Source of the DNA: Bradyrhizobium hereditatis
GTDB taxonomy: Bacteria > Pseudomonadota > Alphaproteobacteria > Rhizobiales > Xanthobacteraceae
Reading direction: 5' to 3'
Assembly (NCBI RefSeq): GCF_020329435.1
Contig: NZ_JAGKJK010000019.1
Location: 62,001 to 126,000, forward strand
Length of the DNA stretch: 64,000 bases
Shown here: piece after piece, positions 18,316-27,759 of the stretch
Layout: every line of letters starts with the position of its first letter
Position numbering within the stretch: position 1 is the stretch's first letter
The notes under the pieces: generated by a model
What the model was told of the DNA's origin: nothing
The model's input: only the letters and a program-made list of their open reading frames with translations
The model's database searches: none
Made by a program: the position numbers and the translations under genes

Positions 18316-18427
18316 TTTAATCTCCTTTGGTTTCGTCCGACATCCAGATTGCATCGGCCTGGATGACATCGCCGAAGCGAGCGGGATCGGACGGCCGCCA
18401 AATATGCTCGTGGTCTGAGGAGCACAA

Positions 18428-18450
18428 ATAGGACTTCAATATGCAGCTAT
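18428..18450 (-). promoter_or_regulatory. LysR-type dyad, copy 1
   Basis: On the minus strand: ATAGC-N13-CCTAT with the core CATATTGAAG and a trailing TATTTG. It lies between the small exported protein gene (start 18315) and the LysR gene at 18838. It matches the copies at 20083 and 27979 over about 25 bases. Confidence 0.7.
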
Positions 18451-18837
18451 CGGTGAGGGATATAGCAGGCCGAAATCGGTTCGGCGCAAGCCATGTGGCA
18501 GAGCGCGCTTCTCTTATCAAGGCGCGCACTGCTTTCCTGAGCAGGATTCATCGCAGATACCCACCGATAGCCTGTAGCGATAGCCAGATAGCAAGTCCGC
18601 ATTTGTCTTTCGCTTGTCGATGTCGTTCCTGCGTTGCGCATCCGCTATCAAGCGACCCAGCCAAGGAGGGTAAGATAGTCGGCGGCGCTGGAGAGCAACT
18701 CTATTTGAGACCCCCATAGGTTGTGATACTCATTCGCCTTGTCGGCGCGAAGCCGACGCAGCCCGGACCAGAGGAAGTCAATCGACAGCGATGGTCTAGT
18801 TCTGGGCGATCGTCGCGGAAAACGCGCCTGAGGACGG
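18451..18837. other. Intergenic region upstream of the first LysR gene
   Basis: About 390 bp without a supportable gene. It should contain the LysR promoter; GAGGAC lies just before the ATG at 18838. No further dyad copy was found here. Confidence 0.45.
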
Positions 18838-19764
18838 ATGCAATACCGCCACCTCTATTATTTCGTGAGGATTGTTGAAGCCGGCAGCTTTTCACAGGCG
18901 GCGCGGACTATTCATGTAGCGCAGCCTGCTCTCAGCCAGCAGATATCCGAATTGGAGGCCTCGCTGGGCGTTCCGCTTCTGCAAAGAAGCGCGCGTGGTA
19001 TCAAGCCGACGGCCGCCGGACAGCGGTTCTACGAGGAAGCGTCATCGATCCTGCGGAGGTATGAAAATCTCCCCGGTCTCGTTCGGTCAAGCGCAGGTGA
19101 GGTCCAGGGGCTGGTGAGCTTGGGGATGCCGGCGTCGCTTTCCACCACCCTGGTCGGACCATTCATCGAAGTAACCAGGGCCGCTCATCCGAAAATCACA
19201 TTGAAATTCATTGACGGCAACAGCGCGCTCCTGCGGGAGGAGATCGAGAAGCGAGGCCTGGATCTGGCTTTGGTGTTCGAGGATGAGTTTTTTCCGGTGG
19301 TCCACCGACAGCCGCTGTTTCGGCAAAACCACTATCTCATCAGTGGCAAACGTTCGCCCCCCATTATCGGGCCGAGTGTCTCCCTTGAGGAAGTTTCAAA
19401 AATTCCGCTGGTGCTTCCCGGACACTTGAGTGCGCGTCGGATCGCGATCAACCGAACCTTTGCCGAAGCGGGCCTCTCGCTGAACGTGGCTGCGGAGGCA
19501 GTAACGGTGGCGAGCGAGCTCTCTGCTGTTCGGTCCGGAGCTGCCAGCACGATTATGAACCTCGGCGACATGTCCGGCTTCTCGCTCGACGATTTCGCCG
19601 AACCTGTATTGATCGAGCCAACGTTCTATTTAACCTGTTGTCTCATCTGGTCAAACGAATTTGCGCTCACGCTTGCTGCTGAGGCCGTGAAGAAATTGCT
19701 GATCGAGTTCTTGAAAGAGCATATCGAGAAGACAAAGCGGCCAGGCGCCCTGTGGCTGGATTGA
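18838..19764 (+). CDS. LysR family transcriptional regulator (NAC-like), copy A
   Basis: A 308-residue LysR regulator. The N-terminal winged HTH is MQYRHLYYFVRIVEAGSF through VAQPALSQQISELEASLGVPLLQRSARG, followed by the linker helix and a periplasmic-binding-like effector domain. It closely resembles the regulator at 26833: 52 of the first 72 residues are identical by direct count, and both are 308 residues long. Dyads lie on both sides of it (18428; 19805 and 20083), so it may control the divergent exported protein and the downstream AtuA gene. The effector is unknown. Confidence 0.95.
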   Translation: MQYRHLYYFVRIVEAGSFSQAARTIHVAQPALSQQISELEASLGVPLLQRSARGIKPTAAGQRFYEEASSILRRYENLPGLVRSSAGEVQGLVSLGMPASLSTTLVGPFIEVTRAAHPKITLKFIDGNSALLREEIEKRGLDLALVFEDEFFPVVHRQPLFRQNHYLISGKRSPPIIGPSVSLEEVSKIPLVLPGHLSARRIAINRTFAEAGLSLNVAAEAVTVASELSAVRSGAASTIMNLGDMSGFSLDDFAEPVLIEPTFYLTCCLIWSNEFALTLAAEAVKKLLIEFLKEHIEKTKRPGALWLD

Positions 19765-19804
19765 TTTTGTCTCAGTGGCTTGGCAGTCGCGTCTCTTGAA
19801 GCAA

Positions 19805-19827
19805 ATACCGATTGAATATGCGGGCAT
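19805..19827 (-). promoter_or_regulatory. LysR-type dyad, copy 2 (diverged)
   Basis: Plus strand ATACC-N13-GGCAT, preceded by CAA. Read on the minus strand it gives CATATTCAAT and GGTATTTG, close to the other copies but with two changes in the core. It lies 41 bp after the LysR stop, about 280 bp upstream of copy 3. Confidence 0.55.
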
Positions 19828-20193
19828 AGCCGCGCCGATAGCGACGCCGCGTTCGTTCGAAGGACGATGGTGGAGCAAATGCCGTGATCACGTCGCCGAA
19901 AGACTAACAGCTTCGTGAAGCAGACGCTTTGGCGCTTCGCCGCGCATATCGGGACTTCTCGTCCGCGCGGCGCGAGCGAAACGAACTTTATAACCACCTG
20001 ATTTTCTTGTGAAAAGACAATCGACGCGGTGCGTTAGAAGGCGTGCGACAGGGCTCGCGAAGCCAACCCATAGTCCGCGCCGATACCCTCATATTGAAGC
20101 TGTATTTGATTACGCCCGTTGCCTGCATCATTTGTCCAGCCCGTTCACGGGCAGGCCAAGTCGGGTTGCCCTCGTTGTTTTAAGGGCAGTGCG
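19828..20193. other. Control region upstream of the AtuA-family gene
   Basis: About 370 bp without a supportable gene. It contains dyad copy 3 (20083-20105) and ends with AAGGG ahead of the ATG at 20194. No other structure was recognised. Confidence 0.5.
20083..20105 (+). promoter_or_regulatory. LysR-type dyad, copy 3
   Basis: ATACC-N13-TGTAT with the core CATATTGAAG and trailing TATTTG, about 89 bp before the AtuA-family start. The surrounding 80 bp (20069-20150) also resemble 27966-28045, including CCATAG and GCATCATTTGTC-like segments, so a whole promoter region rather than only a binding site seems to be shared. Confidence 0.75.
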
Positions 20194-22271
20194 ATGCCAA
20201 ACCTCATCTACCGTGTTGTCTCGACCTGCGGCGCGCTCGGATATGGCTATCCGCGCGAGTCGTTGCAGGCCGCTTTGAGGGGACGCGTCGATGCCATCAT
20301 CTGCGATGGCGGCTCGATGGATGCAGGGCCTTATTATCTCGGCACCGGAGGCCACTATTTCGAGCGAGAGGCGATAAAGCCCGATTACCTGCACATGGTC
20401 CAGGCCGGCAAGAAGATTGGCTGTCCGGTCATTCTCGGTAGCAGCGGCATGGCTGGCGGCAATCGCAATCTCGATCGCATGATCGAGATCGCGCGCGAGG
20501 TCTTCGAGGAACTCGCCATCCATGATGCAAAGGTCGCGGTCATCCGCTCTGAACTCGATCCCGAGATCGTTATCCGTCAGTACCGCAAGGGCGCGCTGCG
20601 CCCGACCGGGTTGGGCCCTAGTTCAGCGAACAGACGCTGCGCAAGAGCGTGCTTGTCGGCCAGATGGGCGTTCATCCGCTGATCACGGCGCTCAAGAGCG
20701 GTGCAAGGTTCATCATCGCCGGCCGTGCTTGCGACAGCGCGCTATTTGCCGCCGACATGATTCGCCGCGGCGTTCCCCCCGGTCTTGCCTACCACGCCGG
20801 CCATATCCTGGAATCCGGGGCACTGGCCTGCGATCCCGGTTCGCCTTCGGATTGCCTTGTGGGCGAAATCTATGATGACGGCACCGCGATATTTGTCCCG
20901 CCAAACCCCGCGCGGCGCTGCACGGCGCATTCGCTTGCCGCCCATTCGCTCTACCAGCAGAGCCACCCGCAGTTGCAGTTTTACCCTGAAGGCGTGCTTG
21001 CGACCGAGCAGACGCAATACTTCTCTCGCGACAGCCGCAGCGCCGGCATCCGCAACAGTCGCTTCATCCGGGCAGGAAAGCCATGGCCCTGGAGCGTCAA
21101 GCTCGAAGCATCGGTGCGGCTCGGCGCACGTAAGGTGTCGCTGATCTATATCGATCCGGCCGATCTTTCGAAAATCCCGGCGGGTGCTCTGGTATATGGC
21201 CGCAACGGTGTGCAGGTCGCGCCGGTCGTCGCCCCGCAGCGCGAGGTCGGGATCATCGTTGAGGCCGCCGCCGGCACAGCGGAAGCGGCGAACCAGCTCG
21301 CGAAGCTCATCGCTCACCGCTTGGCTCATCACGGGTTTCCCGGCCGCAAGGCGGCAGCGGGTAACATTGCCTATCCACTGTCGCCGGAGTTCGTCAGTTT
21401 CAGGCGTGAGGACGGGTTGTTTGGGGCGCTCGTGCCTGGTGGCACGCGGGATCCTGCCTTCATCGAGAACTACTCGAAGATCAAGGCTGCCGTGATCAAA
21501 TCGATTTCGCAGGAAATATCGACGCTGGTCGATGCTGATTTCTCTATCACCGAAGCGGATGGCTCCAACCCGGCGGTTCTGCTGCGAACTGTTGATCGCG
21601 ATCGGGCGAGGCTCGCCAACCGGCACCAGCAGGAAATCGATGGCATAATCCAGGTGGCTGTTCCGAAAGCCGGATCGAGGCTGAACCTCGATGCGCCAGA
21701 TGCCTATGCCTGGTCACTCTATCACCTTGTTGAAGACGAGGAGGTGATCAGGAACCAGACGTTCCCCATCACCTACTACCGGGCCAATGGCCCGGACTGG
21801 ATCGAGGAGGGCAGCGATCGCCCCCGCTATTTCGATATTGGCGAGGTGGGCTATCGCGGCGATCTCGATGAGCGGACGCTCTCACTGATCGCTGATCATC
21901 CACCTTGCGAGGAGGCGATCGGTTCGCATCGCCTGCGCGACATAGCTGCTGTGATCAGGAGCAAGGATGCCGGCGTCAACCGCATCACTTTTGATGTCAT
22001 TTTCACGTCCGGAGAGAACTACGAAGCTGCTCTGTATTCCAACGCCTTCAGCAAGGACAGTATCGCAAAAATCCTGAGCATTACGCCCGATCGCGTGATC
22101 GGCACGTTCTTTGTTGATGCCTGCAACGCCATCAAGATCTCCATTGACCGTCCAAACATCTCGGCGTCGCTGGACGAACGGGATGTGTTCGGTACCCAAC
22201 AACAAGCCGCGCTCGAGTGCATGGACGTTCCGATCTACGCGGCGGCGCTTGCGCAGGTATCGTCGCTCTAA
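20194..22271 (+). pseudogene. AtuA-family (DUF1446) protein fused to DUF4387, interrupted by a frameshift
   Basis: The first frame (20194 to about 20610) gives the DUF1446/AtuA N-terminus: VVSTCGALGYGYPRESL, DAIICDGGSMDAGPYYLG and GSSGMAGGNRNLDRM. After a frame change at about 20605-20621 the rest continues in another frame, from EQTLRKSVLVGQMGVHPLI through GRACDSALFAADMI to LRDIAAVIRSKDAGVNRITFDVIF. The last is a DUF4387 domain, often a separate neighbouring gene. AtuA proteins take part in acyclic terpene catabolism in pseudomonads; the role here is unknown. A TAG lies directly at the junction, so as written no full-length product is made. Either a one- or two-base loss or an assembly indel explains it. 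AAGGG precedes the ATG, and a LysR dyad lies about 90 bp upstream. Confidence 0.82.
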
Positions 22272-22303
22272 GTCCCATATACCAATCTGTAAGAATTACC
22301 GAA

Positions 22304-22648
22304 ATGCACGAGCACGCCATGTCAAACCGAATAGCCATCAGAACCCGGAGCGAAGCACTCGCTTCCCACATCCTGCCGGTGTCGGGAACCATGATCGGCG
22401 TCGGCGTGACGTTGATCGGATTGGTCAAACTGGCAGAAGCGAAATACGGACCATCGCATGTCGATGAGTACGCTGCGATTGCGGCAGTCACTTTTCTTTT
22501 AAGCGCGCTGACTTCCTACCTGTCCATTCGCTGTTCGAACCAGATCAAGTTGAGCGTTCGAATCGAGCAGTGTGCCGACTTGATCTTTCTTTGCGGTCTG
22601 GTCGGCATCACCCTCGTTGCAACTTTGTTTGCATATGAGGTGATCTGA
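22304..22648 (+). CDS. Small membrane protein of unknown function
   Basis: A protein of about 114 residues with three predicted hydrophobic segments: HILPVSGTMIGVGVTLIGLV, AIAAVTFLLSALTSYLSI and ADLIFLCGLVGITLVATLFAY. Starts at 22304 (MHEHAMSNR) and 22319 (MSNRIAIRT) are both possible; neither has a strong ribosome binding site. No family was recognised. It follows the AtuA gene by about 30 bp on the same strand and may be part of that transcript. Confidence 0.65.
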   Translation: MHEHAMSNRIAIRTRSEALASHILPVSGTMIGVGVTLIGLVKLAEAKYGPSHVDEYAAIAAVTFLLSALTSYLSIRCSNQIKLSVRIEQCADLIFLCGLVGITLVATLFAYEVI

Positions 22649-22739
22649 GGCGGCACCAAGGCCTGCCCGACAGCCGCGCCGATAGCCGCACGACCGACGG
22701 CCTGCGGGCCGACTGGGAATCATCCACTCACCGGCAGCA

Positions 22740-23990
22740 ATGCCATTACCAATGGGGCTCCATATGATCATCGCATTCAAAGCCATGACGGGCGTTTCGC
22801 GCCTGAGGCGCTATATCGGCGCACTTCTGTGTATCGCCGCATCAGCATGTTCAATTGGCGAGGCCAGCGCCCAAACGCCATTCTATGACGCATCGGCGCG
22901 GGAGATCGCCGGCCCGCCAGGCACACTGATCCGCTCTGAGCCGATGGAGTTTGCCCCGGCAGGCGCGCAAGCCTATCGGGTCCTTTATCGTTCGATCGGC
23001 ATGCATGGCGAGCCGATCGCCGTGTCCGGCGTGATCGTCGTTCCGCCGGGACCTGTGCCCAAGGGCGGCCGGCCCATCGTGGCCTGGGCGCACCCGACCA
23101 CCGGTGTCGTGCCGCATTGCGCGCCGTCGCTGGCGATTTTCGTCTTTCAGCAGATGGCGGGCTTGCGCCAATTGATCGAGCAGGGCGCCGTGGTCGCTGC
23201 CACCGATTACCCGGGCTTGGGAACACCGGGTCCCCATCCCTATCTGGTTGGCGACAGCGAGGCGCGCGCGGTTATCGACTCCGTGCGCGTGGCGCGCAAT
23301 ATGCCGGGTGCCGGCGGAGGCAACAGTTTTGCCGTGTGGGGCCATTCTCAGGGCGGTCAAGCCTCGCTCTATACCGGCTTGATCGCCAAGACCTACGCGC
23401 CGGAGCTTAACTTAGCCGGAGTTGCCGCGGCTGCGCCCGCGACTTCGCTGGTGACGCTGATGGGCGACGACTTCAAGACCTCCGGCGGCAAGAACCTGAC
23501 CGCCATGACCTTGTGGTCCTGGTCGCGCGTCTACGGTGCGCCCATCGAGAAGGTCGTGCTGCCGGAAGCCATGCCGACGGTCGATCGCCTGGCTGACGAA
23601 TGCATCGAATCGATCTTCGATATCCTGGCGCGACGCCGCACCGAGAAGCCGCTGGAGCAGCATTTCCTGTCAGTGCCGAACATCGCCGTCACCGAGCCGT
23701 GGCGCTCGCTGGCGATGCGCAATACGCCGAGTCCGTTGTCGTCAGGAATTCCGTTGTTCCTCTCGCAGGGCACGACCGACGATATCGTCCGTCCCGATGT
23801 AACGCGCGCCTACATGGAGCGGCAATGCAGGGCCGGCAGCAAGGTGACCATGATGTGGGTGCAGGGCGTTGGGCACGGTTTCGTCGCCCGCGACAGCGCC
23901 GACGCGGCGGTGACCTGGATGATGGATCGCTTCGCTGGCAAGCCGGCTCCCAGCGATTGCGGCAAGGCTGCGCAAGCCTCAGCTCAATAG
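22740..23990 (+). CDS. Secretory lipase-type alpha/beta hydrolase
   Basis: A protein of about 416 residues with an N-terminal signal (hydrophobic ALLCIAASACSIGEASAQ, cleavage likely after AQ). It resembles the secretory lipase (LIP) family: GVIVVPPGPVPKGGRPIVAWAHPTTG, TDYPGLGTPGPHPYL, the nucleophile elbow WGHSQGGQASL, then the acidic residue in SQGTTDDIVRP and the histidine in GVGHGFVARDS. It hydrolyses carboxylic esters, probably lipids, outside the cytoplasm. An alternative ATG at 22764 would shorten the n-region. It lies 7 bp upstream of the ABC exporter gene, implying one transcript. Confidence 0.88.
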   Translation: MPLPMGLHMIIAFKAMTGVSRLRRYIGALLCIAASACSIGEASAQTPFYDASAREIAGPPGTLIRSEPMEFAPAGAQAYRVLYRSIGMHGEPIAVSGVIVVPPGPVPKGGRPIVAWAHPTTGVVPHCAPSLAIFVFQQMAGLRQLIEQGAVVAATDYPGLGTPGPHPYLVGDSEARAVIDSVRVARNMPGAGGGNSFAVWGHSQGGQASLYTGLIAKTYAPELNLAGVAAAAPATSLVTLMGDDFKTSGGKNLTAMTLWSWSRVYGAPIEKVVLPEAMPTVDRLADECIESIFDILARRRTEKPLEQHFLSVPNIAVTEPWRSLAMRNTPSPLSSGIPLFLSQGTTDDIVRPDVTRAYMERQCRAGSKVTMMWVQGVGHGFVARDSADAAVTWMMDRFAGKPAPSDCGKAAQASAQ

Positions 23991-23997
23991 GTAAACC

Positions 23998-25794
23998 ATG
24001 TCACGCCTGGTCATCGATCTGCTTCGACCCTATCGCGGCTGGCTGGCGATCGTGTTCATCGCCATGCTGGTCGAGATCGCCATGAGCCTTGCCGCACCTT
24101 GGCCGTTGAAGCTCGTCATCGATGATGCGCTGGGTAACCACCATTTGCCGCGATGGCTTGATTGGGCGCATGAGTATGCCGGGTTCGGCAAGCATACGCT
24201 CGGAGTTGCGCTGTTTGCAGGCGTAGCAACGCTCGTGATCGCGGCAGTCGGCGCGATCGCAAGCTATGTCGACAATTACTATACGACAAGCATCGGCCAA
24301 TGGGTCGCGAACGATCTGCGCCTTCGCATCTACGAGCACCTGCACCGGCTTTCGCTACGCTACTATGATCACGCCAACATCGGCGCACTGGTCTCGACCA
24401 TCACCAGCGACGTCGGCACGATCCAGGATTTCGCTTCGTCATCTACGCTCGATATCATTGTCGATCTCCTCACCATCCTGTTCATGGTGGGGCTGATGTT
24501 CTGGCTCGACTGGGACTTCACCCTCATCGCGGTCGCGTTTGCCCCGGTCCTCCTGCTGTTTGTCTTTCATTTCAAGAAGGCGGTGAAGGAAGCCACGCGG
24601 GCGGTGCGAAAGCGGCAAAGTGACGTGCTCTCGATTGTGCAGCGCGGGTTGGAGGCTATGCGGGTGACCAAGGCGTTCGGACGACACGATCTCGAACTCG
24701 CGCATCTGGAAGCAGCCAGCCGGGCCACCGTCGCCGCAGCGTTGCGGGCGCGAAAGACCAAATCGCTGATGTCGCCTGTCGTGAGCATCGTGGTCGCGTT
24801 CTGCACCGCAATCGTGCTCTGGGACGGGACCTCGCTGATTGTCGCGGGCACCATGACCGCGGGCGCGCTGACGGTTTACCTCGCCTACCTGAAGAATTTC
24901 TTCAAGCCGGTGAAGGATCTTGCCGGCATGACGAGCACCATCGCGCAGACCGCGGTGGCACTGGAGCGCATCCAGACAATTCTTTCTGCCGATGAGGTGA
25001 TCATGGAGCGTGCCGGTGCGATCGACCCCGGTCCTGTCCAAGGAGCCGTCACCTTCGATCGCGTCACCTTCGGCTACGACCAGAATGCCCCGGTGCTGCA
25101 CGAGGTATCGTTTGAGATCGAGCCGGGGCAGACCGTCGGCATCGTCGGCCCAACCGGCTCGGGCAAATCGACTGTGCTCAGCCTGCTGCCGCGCTTCTAC
25201 GATCCGGTCCTTGGCCGCGTGCTGATCGATGGCATCGATATTGCTGACTACAAGATCTCGGCGCTCCGGGCCCAGATCGGCTTTGTGTTGCAGGATGCCG
25301 TGCTCTTCCACGGCACGATCCGGGAAAACATCGCTTATGGCCGGCCCGAGGCGACGGAGCAGGAGATTGTCGCGGCCGCCCGGATCGCGAATGCCGATGA
25401 GTTCATCAGCCGCATGCCACTCGGTTACGACACGATCGTCGGCGAGCACGGCAGCACGCTTTCGGGCGGCCAGCGCCAGCGGGTTGCGATCGCGCGCGCG
25501 GTCATCCGTAACAGCCCGATCCTGGTGCTGGACGAACCGACGGCTGCGCTTGATGCGGAATCCGAGCACCTTGTGGTCGAGGCGCTGCGGCGTCTGATGA
25601 GGGGTCGCACGGTGATAATGATCGCGCATCGTCTCGGCACGCTCGTCGAAGCCGACAAGATCATCGTGCTCAAAGACGGCGTCGTGGCGGAGGAGGGGTC
25701 TCATGCCGAGCTGATCGCCCGTGACGGCGTGTTCGCCGACTTGCATCGTATCCAGCAGGGAACGGGTATGGCCCGCGTGCCAGACGCCGCATGA
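23998..25794 (+). CDS. ABC exporter, fused permease and ATPase (MsbA/LmrA type)
   Basis: A 598-residue half-transporter that works as a homodimer in the inner membrane. The N-terminal half holds six hydrophobic helices (first: PYRGWLAIVFIAMLVEIAMSL). The C-terminal ATPase has Walker A GIVGPTGSGKSTVLSLL, the Q-loop at GFVLQDAVLFHGTIRENIAYG, the signature LSGGQRQRVAIARAV, Walker B ILVLDEPTAALD and the H-loop IAHRL. It exports lipids, drugs or peptides; the substrate is unknown. Its neighbours, a secreted lipase and a phospholipase D-like protein, point to an envelope-lipid theme (inference). The start is 7 bp after the lipase stop. Confidence 0.95.
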   Translation: MSRLVIDLLRPYRGWLAIVFIAMLVEIAMSLAAPWPLKLVIDDALGNHHLPRWLDWAHEYAGFGKHTLGVALFAGVATLVIAAVGAIASYVDNYYTTSIGQWVANDLRLRIYEHLHRLSLRYYDHANIGALVSTITSDVGTIQDFASSSTLDIIVDLLTILFMVGLMFWLDWDFTLIAVAFAPVLLLFVFHFKKAVKEATRAVRKRQSDVLSIVQRGLEAMRVTKAFGRHDLELAHLEAASRATVAAALRARKTKSLMSPVVSIVVAFCTAIVLWDGTSLIVAGTMTAGALTVYLAYLKNFFKPVKDLAGMTSTIAQTAVALERIQTILSADEVIMERAGAIDPGPVQGAVTFDRVTFGYDQNAPVLHEVSFEIEPGQTVGIVGPTGSGKSTVLSLLPRFYDPVLGRVLIDGIDIADYKISALRAQIGFVLQDAVLFHGTIRENIAYGRPEATEQEIVAAARIANADEFISRMPLGYDTIVGEHGSTLSGGQRQRVAIARAVIRNSPILVLDEPTAALDAESEHLVVEALRRLMRGRTVIMIAHRLGTLVEADKIIVLKDGVVAEEGSHAELIARDGVFADLHRIQQGTGMARVPDAA

Positions 25795-25810
25795 ATGGGG
25801 AATCAACGCC

Positions 25811-26821
25811 ATGTCACACCGATTGATCATCCTGCCCGACGATACCTGCGATGCCATCATCGATCCCATCAACAGAGCGCGGCATACACTGAACGTCCGG
25901 ATGTTTCTGTTCACCGACCGATCGCTGCTCAACGCAGTGATCTCTGCCCGGCGTCGCGGCGTCCACGTTCGCGTGATGCTCAATCCGGCAAGGCGCGACG
26001 GCACCAGCGACAACCAGGTCGCACGGGAAACCCTGCTTGCGGCTGGCGTCAGCGTGCGTGATAGCAGCTCCGCATTTGCGGTTACCCATCAAAAGTCGAT
26101 GGTGATCGACGACGAGGTCGGATTCATCGAGTCGCTCAATTGGGAAACGCGCGATTTTACCCAGACCCGTGATTACGCGGTCGAAACCACCAATAAGTCG
26201 GAGATCGCCGAGATGGTGCGGTGCTTCGATTCGGATTGGCATGAGCAGCCCTTCCTGCCGGCACGCGGCTCCAATCTGATCTGGTGCCCCAACAATGGTC
26301 GTCAGCGCATTGCGGATTTCATCGACGGCGCGAAGCAAACACTATGGCTGCAGAATGAACGTTTTCAGGATATCGTGATCATCGAACGCCTGGTCCGCGC
26401 GGCCAAGCGCGGGGTACGCGTTCGCATCATGTCGCGCGCCCTGCACAAGCTCAAAAGGAAGAAACTGTTCGAGGGTGTCAGCGGGCTGCGCATCGTGCAC
26501 GATGTCGGAGCCAAGGTCCGAATGCTCAAGGATCTGAAGCTGCATGGCAAGATCATGATCGCCGATAGCCAGCGCGCCATTGTCGGATCGATCAATCTCA
26601 GTCCTGGGAGCTTCGATGACAGGCGCGAACTTGCGATCGAAACTTGTTCCGAACAAGTAGTGAAGCGACTGGTCCAAACCGCTGAGCACGACTGGAAACG
26701 TTCGCGCAAGCTGCCTCTATCCGACGCGGCCGTTCTGGCGGATCTGGAGGGGCACGGCGTCAAGGACATCGGCCGGCTGGCGTTGGCGTGTCAAAAAGGT
26801 GCGGACGAGCAGCATGCTTGA
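25811..26821 (+). CDS. Phospholipase D-like domain protein (cardiolipin synthase type)
   Basis: A 336-residue protein with two PLD modules. The first half carries VTHQKSMVIDDEVGFIESLNWE and the second LHGKIMIADSQRAIVGSINLSPGSFDDRRE; both fit HxKxxxxD followed by G/E-S-x-N, although the first has E in place of the usual G. Such proteins transfer phosphatidyl groups, cut phosphodiesters or make cardiolipin. No N-terminal membrane helices are seen, so it is probably soluble and not a classical ClsA. The start at 25811 is about 16 bp after the exporter stop, giving a three-gene unit with lipase and exporter. Confidence 0.88.
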   Translation: MSHRLIILPDDTCDAIIDPINRARHTLNVRMFLFTDRSLLNAVISARRRGVHVRVMLNPARRDGTSDNQVARETLLAAGVSVRDSSSAFAVTHQKSMVIDDEVGFIESLNWETRDFTQTRDYAVETTNKSEIAEMVRCFDSDWHEQPFLPARGSNLIWCPNNGRQRIADFIDGAKQTLWLQNERFQDIVIIERLVRAAKRGVRVRIMSRALHKLKRKKLFEGVSGLRIVHDVGAKVRMLKDLKLHGKIMIADSQRAIVGSINLSPGSFDDRRELAIETCSEQVVKRLVQTAEHDWKRSRKLPLSDAAVLADLEGHGVKDIGRLALACQKGADEQHA

Positions 26822-26832
26822 TGTGGCCGAAC

Positions 26833-27759
26833 TCAGCTCTTGGCGATCCATTCGGCGCCTGGCATATCCGTCTGGCGCACGCGGCGCTCGATAAAGTCGA
26901 CGAGAAAGTCGCACACCGCCTCGCCTGCGATGGTAAGCGGAAAATCAGCGGAATAGACGATTGAACAAGTAAGATAGATCGCTGGTTCGATCAGGGCTGG
27001 TCTTGCAAAAGCATCAGGCCCGAAGTTAGACAGGTCGCCCACGGGCAGGATCGTGCAACCGACCTCGTTTCGAGCCGCCCACATTTCGCTAACAAGGGAG
27101 TCGGCTTCCAAAACGATATTCGGCTTAAGTTTCGCTTCAGCGAATACTCGCTCGATCAAGACACGGCGACCGTTGGTGGCGCCTGGCAGCACAAGCGGCA
27201 GTTCGGCAACCCGCTCGAGAGAGATGAAATTGTCCCGATCTGCGACCGGCTTGCACGAGACGAGAAAAAGCTTCTGTCTGAAAAGCGGCTTGCGCGTCAG
27301 CGCGGTGGTGAATGCGTCTTCATAAAGTATCGCAATATCAACGGACGTCGACGCGATTTTGCTTTCGAGGGTGAGGCTATCGCCATCAGACAGCCGGATG
27401 ATCACCTTCGGGAAAGCTGCGCGGCCTTCTTCCAAAAAGCCCACCAGCCGTGGAGCCAGTGAGGATACAAACCCCAGGTTGACCGTTCCTTCCGGCTCTC
27501 CGGTGCTCGAACGAACGATCCCCGGCAGCCGGTCAAGCTGATGCAGGATCGCCGACGCTTCCTTGTAAAGCATTTGTCCCGATGCAGTCGGCCGTATACC
27601 TCTCGCGCCGCGTTGGAGAAGCGTGACGCCTAGCCGCTCCTCCAGGTCGGCAATCTGCTGGCTCAAGGCAGGCTGTGCAACGTGGACGATCGTTGCCGCG
27701 CGAGAAAAGCTGCCGGCTTCAACAATTTTGACGAAGTATCGGAGCTGGCGGAATTGCAT
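26833..27759 (-). CDS. LysR family transcriptional regulator (NAC-like), copy B
   Basis: A 308-residue LysR regulator, paralogue of the one at 18838. Its HTH region is MQFRQLRYFVKIVEAGSF through VAQPALSQQIADLEERLGVTLLQRGARG, with a complete effector domain. The ATG at 27759 gives the same length as its paralogue; the frame stays open further upstream without similarity. It is transcribed toward the PLD gene (convergent). The divergent control region (27760-28152) holds a dyad copy, so it may regulate the small exported protein at 28153 and itself. Confidence 0.95.
   Translation of the reverse strand: MQFRQLRYFVKIVEAGSFSRAATIVHVAQPALSQQIADLEERLGVTLLQRGARGIRPTASGQMLYKEASAILHQLDRLPGIVRSSTGEPEGTVNLGFVSSLAPRLVGFLEEGRAAFPKVIIRLSDGDSLTLESKIASTSVDIAILYEDAFTTALTRKPLFRQKLFLVSCKPVADRDNFISLERVAELPLVLPGATNGRRVLIERVFAEAKLKPNIVLEADSLVSEMWAARNEVGCTILPVGDLSNFGPDAFARPALIEPAIYLTCSIVYSADFPLTIAGEAVCDFLVDFIERRVRQTDMPGAEWIAKS

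Noticed and set aside
24439..26013. Long open frame (524 codons) on the minus strand
   Set aside because: It is antisense to the ABC exporter and PLD genes, which have clear motifs; its translation is Arg/His/Asp-rich without domain resemblance. High-GC third positions create such frames.
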